The translations under genes and the position numbers were made by a program. From NCBI GenBank assembly GCA_019828565.1, contig JAHDYR010000038.1, forward strand, positions 744,001 to 808,000: a stretch of DNA of 64,000 nt, in the 5' to 3' direction. Numbering within the stretch: the stretch's first letter is position 1; the number at the start of each line of letters is the position of its first letter. The notes beneath the pieces are model-generated. The model ran no database searches, had not been told where the DNA came from, and worked only from the letters and a program-made list of their open reading frames with translations. Source of the DNA: Carpediemonas membranifera (Eukaryota > Fornicata). Positions 1 to 9,371 of this stretch are shown piece by piece.

Positions 1-368
1 GTCTACGAGGGCGAGTTCGGCTAGCCCCATTTGTAAACCTAGCATTGTGCTGGCGATGGACTACGGGGCGGAGGGTGCCGCTGAGCGTGCTGAAGTCGAC
101 CAAGGTCACGGCCGGGGACCTGATGAGGGGGAGGACGCCCGGGCGCAGGTAAATGCTGACGGCGCGGGGTGTTGCGGAGGCAGCGGAGTTTAGACCATTT
201 TCGTCACGCGACATTCGAGCAACACACAAACTCTCGATGACGCGAAGCTGCCGAAAGTACGCTATCCCGGAGCTATTCTCACACAGATGGTGCGTTACAA
301 CAGCAGCAACACGGCTGCAGCGCGATTCTCTCACACAGCACGCCTGACGCGTTTGATCTGCAAATTCC
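1..368. other. Leader region of block copy 1, no firm gene
   Basis: No protein gene can be assigned here. The sequence is conserved in all three block copies. It contains intron-like segments: 257-286 (30 nt, starts GTACGC, ends TTCTCACACAG) and 351-380 (30 nt, starts GTTTGA, ends TTACACAG). An in-frame stop at 354-356 separates this region from the start codon at 369. A small spliced upstream reading frame from the ATG at 56 to the stop at 345-347 is possible (see findings). Confidence 0.5.
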
Positions 369-3300
369 ATGATTACACAGCCAGTGGTACGTATCGAGGC
401 TGCATTCTCACGCAGCGACGACTGCAGAGCAGTAGACGCTCAGATCCGCACCGCAATCTCCGAGCGCCCCGGCCCCGAGGGCATCCAGGTCCGCAAGCGA
501 GGCGAGACGCCGATCACCGTCCAGGACCTCGAGCAGGTCGTCCAGTACCTGCTCAGCGCGGGCATAGAACCTGATACGCTAACGATGGAGCTCACTGAGC
601 CCGCCGTTACCGTCACGATGGTGGATGGCAGACTCGAGGCCGACCATGAAGATGGATCGGTTGAGCTCGCGCTCGAAGCGTGGAACACGCGGTTCACAGA
701 GCCTATGGCTGGTATGTGCCTTAAGACACTGACAGGGCATGGCAAACAGGTGCTTGGTGTCGCCACCTCCCCCGACGGCACCATCATCACTGCATCACCT
801 GACGGCACCGTCAAGCAGTGGGACTCGGCCACTGGTCAGTGTATCAGGACCATGACGCATGGAGGCCAAGTGTACGCCGTTGCCGTGTCGCCGGACGGGT
901 CGACCATCGCGTCTGGGGGGCGGGACAATCTCGTCAAGCTCTGGGACGCAGCCACAGGCCAGCAGACCCAGACACTCAGTGGGCACACTGGATTTGTGTG
1001 GCGCCTTGCATTCTCGTCTGATGGCCGCACCCTGGTCTCCGGATCGGATGACACGACCGCCAAGGTCTGGGACGTCGAGAGAGGGCAGTGCAGGCTGACA
1101 CTCACAGGGCATGGCCATCATGTGCGTGGCGTGGCCATCTCCCCTGATGGCTCGACCATTTACACTGGAAGTATTGACAGCACGATCAAGCAGTGGAGCT
1201 CCGCCACTGGCGCATGCATCAGGACCATGAACCATGGCGCACAAGTCTACAGCATTGCCGTGTCACCCGATGGGGCCATCGTCGCATCAGGTGGCAGCGA
1301 TGGTTCCGTCAAGTTCTGGGACACCGCAACTGGCCAGCTGACTCGGACCCTTGATGGGCACACCAATTTTGTGTGCAGCCTCGCCTTCTCCCCCGACGGC
1401 AGGACTCTGGCGTCTGGGTCTGCAGACAAGACCATCAAGCAGTGGGACGTTGCCACCGGGGCACTGATCAGGACGCTCTCGGGGCACGATGGCACGGTGC
1501 AGAGCGTCGCATTCTCCAGAGCCAACTCTACCATCGTGTCTGGGTCTGACGATAGAACTGCCAAGGTCTGGAGCACACTCCCCCGCATCCCCCAGTTCCT
1601 GGCCACCGTCAACCAGCGCTGCTCCAGCCCAGTTGCCCCCGACGCAGACATCGCCATCGACCCTGGCGACTCAGCAGCACTCACCTGCGATCTCGCTCGC
1701 ATCCTCCTCCACTTCCTCGCCACTGGTCTGCCCCGCTCCTTCACGATGACGCTGACCCACCCCGCCGCCAGAGTCTGGCTGGAGAACAAGTTCGCCGAGA
1801 CAGACTCCGAGGACGCCGGGCTTGCCAAGATTATCAGAAGCTTCAACGCCAGCCTGCGTGACCAGGTTGTCTCCGATCTTTGCTCGGGAGCCGTCTCGGA
1901 CGTTTTCCTGATCGACGCGACTGTTGACCAGCTGAGGCAGGTCGTGACTCACGTCTCATCGCACGCAGTGCCGAGCAGCTTCACTGTCACCACCGCCGAC
2001 CCAGCCACAACCGTCACTCTGACCGATGGCCTGTTCAGCGCCGACCGGCATGCCCTCGAGGTCGACGCGATCCTTTCTGATGGGAACTTCCGGCTGATGC
2101 TTCAGACAGCCATGGCCGAGCAGGAGCATAACATGGGGCTGCTCAGAGCTGAGCTGTCCGACCTAAAGGCGACCCTGGCCTCGTTCTGCGCCTCGCCCCA
2201 GACCGGCCGGTTCACCGAAGCCAACCGCGCCGCGGACATCAGCGCCATGCTCGAGGGCCACCCCCTGCTCTCGGCCGCCATCCCGGCCCACGATGGCGTT
2301 GGCCCCATCCCGTCGCCCGCTGGTCTCATCAGCCGACTCGGCCATGCCAGACGCCAGCCAGAGACCCGCATCGCCGAGTACGAGGCGGTCATCGCCCAGG
2401 CCAGGGCCGGGGTCGAGGCGCTCGAGGCCACGATCGCAGCTGTCAGCGCTGACTACCAGGCGGCCTCGGCCATCGTCGACGGCGCCACCGCCTTCGAGCC
2501 AGTCTCTCCCCTCGCTCGACGAGATGGCCCGCGTGCTCAAGGCCGCTGACAACGAGGTCGTCGGCTTCCCCACCCTCGCGCCCGAGCTGCAGGCCAGGTA
2601 CGCCACGCTCCGCGCCTTCCTCCAGCAGGCCGTCCGCGAGACGTGGCAGTGGGCCCTCGGTCGGAAGGAGCTTGGCGATGACACGAGCGCCGAGGAGCGC
2701 ACCATTCGCGAGTTGACTGGCCTGGCCGCCGAGGCTGAGGTCCACGTGGCTGGGTTCGCCGAGGCCGACGCCATCACTGCGCAGCTCCAGACGCTCGGCG
2801 ACTACCAGCACCTCAAGAGCAAGGCCGAGGAGCTCGAAGACGATGTCAGCTACCTCCGTCGCCGCCGCAGGCACGCCCAGGCCGCCGAGGTCGCGGCCGA
2901 GCTCGAGGCCGTGAACGCCAGCATCGCCGAGATTAACGCCGTCCTGGCCCGCCGCACGCCGCAGCTCGTCCGGCTCTGCCCCGAGCTGAAGGTGTCCGCC
3001 GCGCCGTCGGCCAGCCTCTTCGCCGAGCTGCGCGAGATGGGGCTGGCCCACCTCATGGACCTCCCCGAGATGCGCGCCGACCAGTCGCTGTCCGACTTCG
3101 CCGTCGAGTCGACCGTCAGCGAGAACAGAGCGCTGTGCCAGATCGTGGCCCGCGACGGCCAGACCTACTTCGCCAAGACATTCAAGCTCGACAGCGCGCA
3201 CCAGCGCAAGCTCTGTGACCGCGAGGCGGGCATCCTGTCGCGCATGGCGCACAGCCCCGCCGTGCCCAGGCTGCACTTCGTCCTCCTCGACCTCTCTGAT

Positions 3301-3444
3301 CATGAGAGGAAGACCGGCGCGATCGTCATGGAGCGCCTCGAGCGCCACCTGCGCGACGCCCCAGCCGACTCGCCCGACACTCAGCGCAGACTGCTCCGCG
3401 GCCTGCTCACCGCGATCCACGACCTGCACAGCGCGGGCGTCTGT

Positions 3445-3476
<32 letters not shown>

Positions 3477-5683
3477 GCGCGAGGGCCACCCCGTGCTCGT
3501 CGACTTCGAGACGGCCTCGAACATGGACGCCGTGAACGCGACCGCGACCGGAGTGAACATCGGCACGCTCGCCTTCAGCGCGCCCGAGGAGATCGCCGCC
3601 CGCAAGGCCGGGAAGAAGCTGAGCCACCGCGAGCAGCAGGCCGCAGACGTCTACCACGCGGGCCTGACGACGCTCGGGGCCATGGCGCCGGACTACTTTG
3701 ACTTCAACCATAGACTTCTCAGCCTGATCACTAGCGACCTCGCAGCAGCTTCGACCGTCAACGACGACCAGCTCTGCACCGCCCTGCTCGCCGCCGTCGC
3801 CGTCCCCGACGCCCTGCGCGAGGTGCTCTCCGGCATGCTCGCCACCCACCCCGAGGCCCGCTGGTCCGTCCGCCGCGCCCTGGCCGACGGCCTCTTCACC
3901 GCCTCGGCCAACGAGCTGGACCCCGAGGTCGACCTCAACGCGGCGAGCAGCAGGTTCGCGAGCGCCCACGCCTTCGTCGACGACATCGACCGCGCGCGTC
4001 TGCAGATGTTCCGCGAGGAGCCGATCGACATCGCCCTCGCTGACGACGTTTCGGCGAGCCTGGCCAGCATCGCCGCGTGCGAGGAGGACCTGTTCGCCAT
4101 CCCCGCGACGCTCTCGGGCGACGACTCCGCGAAGGCCCTGCCCGACCTGGTCGTCGAGCTGCGCCCGGTCCTGCTGGGGCTCGGCCGCGTGCTGCAGCTC
4201 ATGCTGCTCGACGGCATCACCCTGCCCGCGGACATGGTTAGCGACGCCTGGCTCGTCGCGCTCACGGGCGGCCGCGTCGACCTGGGAGCGCTGATGCCCA
4301 TCGTCGCCCGGGCGCTGCAGCGGTCTGTTGCGGAGGCTGCGGCCGCGTGCCCGCTCGAGGGCTTCGAGGGCGACCTCAAGGCGCGCGGCGACGAGGTGAG
4401 ACGCCGCTTCGCCGAGCGCATGCAGATCGTCCGCAACGGCATGGCCGCGAAGACGCGCTTCAGCGCCAAGGTCCTCGCGCTGACGGCCGCCCAGCTGCGG
4501 GCCCTGCTTGTGCGCCCCAACCCGCTCACGGTCGCCGCCGTGCTCGCCCCGCTGCGCTTCCCCGCGGACAGCCAGGGCGTGCAGGACGCCCTCCGCGCCG
4601 TGCTCGAGGACGACGAGACGCGCCGCCGCTTCGCCTTCCACGTGTTCGGCGGCCAGCTCCCCCAGCCCGCCTCCGTCGGCGTGACCCTCCACGACGACCA
4701 CCGCGTGTACGCCGACTGCGCGGGCGGCGCCCACCTCCCTCGTCTGGAGGACGCCGACCAGATGCGCCAGGCGGTGCTCGACTCGGCCCCTGCCACAGCA
4801 GTCGCGGCAGCCGACTTCTACGTCATCCCGCGCCGCGTGCCCTACTCGCGGGCCGAGATCGACACCCTGGCCGAGCAGAACGACATCCTCCAGACGTGCC
4901 GCCTGGTCACGCTCGGCAGAGGCGCCGCCGTGGACGTCCCCGTCATCCGCCGCTGCCCCACATGCGGCGAGCTGACAACGCGCGAGGGCGACCTGGACAG
5001 CTGCAAGATGTCGGCGTGCCCGTGCGGCCAGGACTTCTGCCACAAGTGCCTGCTCTGTGTGGCCAGCCAGGAAGAGCACATGGCCCACTACGGCGGCGAG
5101 TGCGAGATGGCGCCGCGCCAGACAGTCGACCTGCCCGAGGGCGTCGCCAGGCTGCGCACGTTCGCGTGCCCCCACTGCCATCGCTCGGCCACGGTCAGCG
5201 CGAACCGGAGGCAGCTTGCGTGCCGCGGGTGCGGGAACACAGTCTGCCTCGGCCACGACGACCCCGTCATCCACGACGGCAGCTGCGAGCACTACGACGA
5301 GATGCTGGCGAACCGACTGGGCTATCGCCGCTGCCCCGGGTGCGGCGTGCGCTACTACAAGGACGGCGGGTGCCAGCACATGAGGTGCAGGTGCGGCCAT
5401 ACGTGGAATGAGTAAAGGTCTGTTGTAGCAGTGCGATGGATGCTCGGAGCAGCTTGACCCTGCCAGCTCGTGCTCCATGTCGCCGTCTCCGTTTACTCTC
5501 CCTGCCCTCCTTCCCCGTCAAACCGCAGCCGGGTCGACCGCACCACCCTCGCGAGGTTCCTGGACCCAGCGTGCACGCCTGGTTCAAGAAGGCCAAGCAC
5601 CGCACTCATCGTTTATCTGCGGATTCCCGGTGCCCCAGGGCGTTCGGTCGATACCCTTGCCTGTCAACCTCGACCAGGGATGA
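34..5683 (+). repeat. Duplicated block, copy 1 (WD40-kinase-RBR gene plus flanks)
   Basis: Near-identical sequence recurs inverted at about 23640-29789 and direct at about 51916-54783. Homology starts near base 34 (GTAAACCTAGCATTG) and ends near 5683, just after CTGTCAACCTCGACCAG. Copies 2 and 3 share roughly another 60-100 bases beyond these points on each side, so copy 1 is the shortest at its edges. The block holds a conserved 5' leader, the large gene, and about 270 bases of conserved 3' flank. No terminal inverted repeats, target-site duplications, transposase or reverse transcriptase are visible, so this looks like segmental duplication rather than a classical transposon. Bases 1-33 lie outside the block. 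They contain a possible last few codons of an upstream gene ending in TAG at 22-24, too short to call. Confidence 0.9.
369..5415 (+). pseudogene. WD40-kinase-RBR protein, copy 1, frameshifted
   Basis: This copy of the large multidomain gene is broken. The first reading frame (369-2549) encodes the N-terminal domain, seven WD40 blades, two further copies of the small domain and the start of the coiled coil. Near base 2500 copy 1 reads GCCAGTCTCTCC where copy 2 reads GCCAGAGTCTCTCC. The missing AG shifts the frame, and the remainder (about 2505-5415) runs on in another frame. That part keeps the kinase motifs (HRDLKPEN, a DFE form of DFG, APE) and the C-terminal zinc module (CPTC, CPHC, GGCQHM). 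Relative to copy 2 there is also an in-frame loss of 38 residues near 4160 and a shortened coiled coil near 2120. The stop TAA (5413-5415) lies inside AGTAAA. It could be a pseudogene, express two partial proteins, or reflect an assembly error. Antisense ORFs of up to 1011 codons are shadows of GC-rich codons. Confidence 0.8.
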
Positions 5684-5751
5684 TATGACTCAACCGCCAC
5701 GGACTGTCCATCCCGACCTCACTCAGTTCTGTGTCACAAAGAGGTGGCCAT

Positions 5752-5880
5752 TTACTGTTCACGTATCTGGCGCTTGGCCTTGTTCTTGCCCTTGGTCCCG
5801 TCGTCCTCGACGTGCATGTCGAACCCAGACCGGTTGTAGTTGTTGAGGTCGTCCTTGAGCACCTTCCTAATAAACGAGTC
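5752..5880 (-). pseudogene. Orphan C-terminal gene fragment beside block copy 1
   Basis: Minus-strand codons from about 5880 down to the TAA at 5752-5754 read like a real protein C terminus, with a basic tail rich in K and R (KGKNKAKRQIREQ). There is no start codon, and an in-frame stop lies just upstream (TAG before the Tyr-Asp-Ser codons). The TAA lies inside AGTAAA (5751-5756), the same stop/poly(A) arrangement as in intact genes here. I read it as the last exon or remnant of a gene cut off when the block edge formed. The family is not recognised. Confidence 0.45.
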
Positions 5881-5923
5881 ATACTAAAGCCATCCATGGC
5901 TGGGCAATAATAATGACTATTTA

Positions 5924-8900
5924 TCACCTCTTCTCGCCCCGCGTCGCCGCGGCTTTCCGCTTGGCCGCCAGTGTAAAGGGGTTGCGCCCCTTGGGCACGG
6001 GCGTCTTCTCCTTCCCCCGGGCGGGTGTCGCCTTCACCTGCTTCACCACAGGCGTCTCGGGCTCGTCGACCTCCGTCTCCTCATCCACCTCGGTGGCGTC
6101 CTCGTCGAGGTCCTCGGCAACCATGTGTCGCCTGCCGACCGCCCCCTTGGTCTCGGCCTTCTTCTCAACAGGTGCCTGCTTGACATCCCCCTGGGCGATC
6201 GCGTCCTCCATCGCCACGTCCACATGCGCCCTTACTGCCCCGACGATGGTCTCCTGAAGCCCGGACTGCAGCTCCCCGACCGCCTCGGTAATCAACTGAT
6301 ACGCGTCGAGCTGCCGTGTCGCCAGGGCACTCGAGAGCGGGTGGGCAGTCGGCTCAGCGTCCCTCGGCGGTGCGTCAAGCCTGCTTGTGTAGCGGAGCTC
6401 GACCTCGCCCTGCTCGTTAGTGTCTTGGCCGAACACCGTCTTGAACAGGCGGATGAGCTCGTTTAGGTTGTACCTTTGGTGTGCGGACATCTCCTGGCCG
6501 TCGTCCTTGGCGTCACGGATCGCCTGGTTGGCGTACTGGGCGCCCTGGGCGGTGAGCATGGTCGACGCGACGATACGAGCCCGATCGAAGGACCCGACCC
6601 GGGCGAACATGCGGGTCAGCCTCATCACAGCGGCGTCGTGCAGGTCATTGACCTTCTCAACCTCATCCCGCTGCCCGACCCGCTCCATGTGCGTGGCCAT
6701 TAGCCTGCACCGCTGGAGGTCTCTCACGGCCGCGGCGACCTGCCTGTCACCCGAGCCCTGGCCCTGGACGACGCCGAGGGGGGCAAGCAGCGGGTAATTG
6801 GCCACGTGAAGGTGCTCAGCCAGCCCGTCGGGGTGCATGCCGGGCTTGGGCAAGTCGATGCCCCGCAGACTGATGGTCACGCCGCCGTCGGCCGCAGACG
6901 CCTTGATCGGCCGGCCACCACGTGTCCCTATCTGCTTCTGCTCTGCAGTACGGCCGATGGTCACTCTCACGGCGATAGGCCAAACGTAGTGTGACGTGTC
7001 CTTGGCCGGTACATGGACGGTCCTCCACGCGGGACACCTCGTGGTGGTCAGCATGCGGGCTATACCCCTCGAGTCGACCGTGACCAGCTGTCCGAAGGCG
7101 CTCAGGCCAGTCCAGAAGAGGCGGGAGGCGGGGGACACAGGCGTGTCTACCTGCAGCAGCACCGGGTCCCTAGAGGCCGAGTCGACGAGCAGGGTCGCGA
7201 GGTTGGGTCTGCTCTCCTCTGTCGCCCAGCCGACCTGGCATGTCACCGCGAAGAGGTCGTTGAGTGCGCTCACAGTGACGGGCTTGCCGGGGAGGGAGAT
7301 GACGTCGAGGGCGTGGAGCCCGTCCAGCGTCAGCAGGCAGAGGTCGTTCGTCACCAGGGCCACGGCGGCGCAGCTCTTGCCGACAGCCACGGCGATGATG
7401 TCGTCAGTGGTCGAGACGACGGTCTCCTCGTGCCCGCCGTCGGCCAGGAAACGGCGGAGGAGGATCTCAGCGCTGCCGCCGTTCTCCTCGTCCGCAGTGG
7501 CAGCGAGCATGAGAGCGTCGTCGCTGAGGGCGGCCATCTGGTACATGCGGTGCACCGTAAAGGCCGGCTGGACCCGCTTGGTGTGCTCGGCCCGGATGGT
7601 GAAGCTCGTGGCGACTGAGTTCTCGACCCTGAGCTGCGACGACACCTTGCCGCACCCCGTCCACGTCAGGATGTTGTCCCCGCTCTCGCCGTAGGGCGTC
7701 GACCCGGGCTGGAAGGGAAGTTGGACGGCCTCCTCCTCGTCCTCGATGCCCAGCCGGCTCTTCTCCCGGGAGCGGACCTCGGGCAGGGCGATGGCGTTAC
7801 GCTCGACGCCGCCGGCCTTCTTCTTCTCCTTCGACAGACCCTTCATTGCTTGGGCCCGACCCTCTGCCTCGAGCACCTCGGCCATGTCCACCGTCTCGGG
7901 GGCGGCCCGAGTCCACGCCTTGGCCTGCTCCCCGAAGAGGTTGGCGAATATGGCACCCGTGGCGGCCTGCGAGTCGGCCAGGGCCAGTCGGTCAGCCCTT
8001 GGGTCGATGGCGACGGTGTCGGCGATGAGGTCGACCACGCCCTCCCTGTCGTTGCCGTACAGCAGCATGGACTCTGTCACAAGGTCCTCATCACCCACGA
8101 ACAGCGGGCTCAGGTCCCACGTGGTGACGACGCACGTCCGGTCGAGTGTGTAGACGACCGCGACAGAGTTCCCGCGGGGGGTGAAGACGGCGTGGGTGAC
8201 CGTGCGGGTCTTTCCGCTGTTGGCCCGGTAGTGGGAGGCGCCCTCGATGATGTCCCCGAGATTGTGTCTGACGGCAGCGCTGGGGTTCGGTCCGTCGTCG
8301 CCCTTGAGCTTCCGCATGTCAACGAGGATGATGCTCTCGCCATCCATGTGGGGCGCGACTAGGCGATCGCCGGCGTGGTTGAACGAGAATGTCCTGCGGG
8401 AGCGGGCCACGGACTTCATGTCCTCGGCGTGCTTCAGGTCGTCCGCGGTGATGCGGTCCGTGGTGACGTCCGCGACGGTGTACACCTGCTCCTCACCCTT
8501 CTGTCTGTATATGCGGATTTCACCGCGGACGGAGTCGAACGCCGCGAGATGGGCGTTGTAGTCGGAGAACTCCACCTGGAGCACGGGTCCAGAGCCAGCA
8601 GGGGCGGCGAACTCCTTCTTCGGAGTGGCCTTGCTGTGGTTCTTTGCCGCAGAACGCAGGTCGGGCAGGCTGAAGCGGAGTACCCGGCCGTCGAGCAGAC
8701 CCACGGCAACGTCCTGGCCGTTTAGGTCGAAAGCAACAGAGCAGGGCACCATGTCGTTGCGGTAGAAGTCGATCTTGGCCGGGCTCGGGCTGATGGTGGG
8801 AGATTCGTCGAAGAGCCAGAGTGAGCCTTCGCCTTTGGCACTGATGCTCGCGATGATGTATGTGACGAGAGCAGAGGTGCTGCGGTACGTGGCCATATCT

Positions 8901-9088
8901 AGCGCCATCCCGAAGTCTGTGTCGCTCTTATCTTCCGCACGGACCTTCACAGCCTCGCCGGAGAGGGTAGCCGTCGAGAAAAGGCCGTCGCTGCCAATGA
9001 TCGCCAGAGAGTTGTCCAGACCATGATAGTTCACACTTTTCCAGCCAGAAACGCCGGCTTTGAAGGTTGTAATCTGCCTTTCAGCCAT
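5924..9088 (-). CDS. Ctf4/WDHD1/AND-1 replisome adaptor
   Basis: The 1054-aa product has the length and layout of Ctf4/WDHD1. Residues 1 to about 330 form degenerate WD40-type beta strands. A linker rich in K and E follows, then the middle Mcl1/SepB propeller, which begins with the family hallmark PFQPGSTP at about residues 458-465. A helical region lies at about 780-880 and a charged tail with alternating acidic and KR-rich stretches at about 990-1054. In yeast and animals Ctf4 trimerises and links the CMG helicase to DNA polymerase alpha and other replisome clients in the nucleus. The start at 9088 begins MAERQ and follows a short leader with an AAAACTGC motif at 9110-9117. Its TGA is followed at once by TAAA. 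It is divergent from the coiled-coil gene at 9372. Family assignment rests on the mid-domain motif and architecture. Individual client-binding residues were not checked. Confidence 0.82.
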   Translation of the reverse strand: MAERQITTFKAGVSGWKSVNYHGLDNSLAIIGSDGLFSTATLSGEAVKVRAEDKSDTDFGMALDMATYRSTSALVTYIIASISAKGEGSLWLFDESPTISPSPAKIDFYRNDMVPCSVAFDLNGQDVAVGLLDGRVLRFSLPDLRSAAKNHSKATPKKEFAAPAGSGPVLQVEFSDYNAHLAAFDSVRGEIRIYRQKGEEQVYTVADVTTDRITADDLKHAEDMKSVARSRRTFSFNHAGDRLVAPHMDGESIILVDMRKLKGDDGPNPSAAVRHNLGDIIEGASHYRANSGKTRTVTHAVFTPRGNSVAVVYTLDRTCVVTTWDLSPLFVGDEDLVTESMLLYGNDREGVVDLIADTVAIDPRADRLALADSQAATGAIFANLFGEQAKAWTRAAPETVDMAEVLEAEGRAQAMKGLSKEKKKAGGVERNAIALPEVRSREKSRLGIEDEEEAVQLPFQPGSTPYGESGDNILTWTGCGKVSSQLRVENSVATSFTIRAEHTKRVQPAFTVHRMYQMAALSDDALMLAATADEENGGSAEILLRRFLADGGHEETVVSTTDDIIAVAVGKSCAAVALVTNDLCLLTLDGLHALDVISLPGKPVTVSALNDLFAVTCQVGWATEESRPNLATLLVDSASRDPVLLQVDTPVSPASRLFWTGLSAFGQLVTVDSRGIARMLTTTRCPAWRTVHVPAKDTSHYVWPIAVRVTIGRTAEQKQIGTRGGRPIKASAADGGVTISLRGIDLPKPGMHPDGLAEHLHVANYPLLAPLGVVQGQGSGDRQVAAAVRDLQRCRLMATHMERVGQRDEVEKVNDLHDAAVMRLTRMFARVGSFDRARIVASTMLTAQGAQYANQAIRDAKDDGQEMSAHQRYNLNELIRLFKTVFGQDTNEQGEVELRYTSRLDAPPRDAEPTAHPLSSALATRQLDAYQLITEAVGELQSGLQETIVGAVRAHVDVAMEDAIAQGDVKQAPVEKKAETKGAVGRRHMVAEDLDEDATEVDEETEVDEPETPVVKQVKATPARGKEKTPVPKGRNPFTLAAKRKAAATRGEKR

Positions 9089-9371
9089 TGCGCGCGTTGT
9101 GAAGTTCCCGCAGTTTTGTGAGAGTCGAAATGACTCCAGCGTGTAGGGAAGGTATTTCGACTGCTATGCGGTCGTATGATAGGGTGGATCGGGTCTGGCC
9201 TCTGGATGAAGTCAGCCAGGCCGCCCGAAAGAGCCCGGGCTGGTTTCGACGCATCTACCCATAACAGTCATGTTGGATCCGTTCTTAGACGTGCCCGCAC
9301 GGCTCTACCCCACCACATATGCCGGAATTGGCTCCGCCGCACTTTTGCGCGAAAAATCTCTGTCGCGAGCG

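Noticed and set aside
2443-5478. A 1011-codon antisense ORF across copy 1 of the block gene, with a similar one at 23891-25732
   Set aside because: The composition is repetitive and rich in V, A, G, R, H and E, as expected opposite GC3-rich codons. It is interrupted in the other copies, while the sense frames carry clear kinase and zinc-finger motifs.
34-5683. The duplicated blocks as a transposon
   Set aside because: No terminal repeats, target-site duplication, transposase, integrase or reverse transcriptase were seen. Segmental duplication is the simpler reading.
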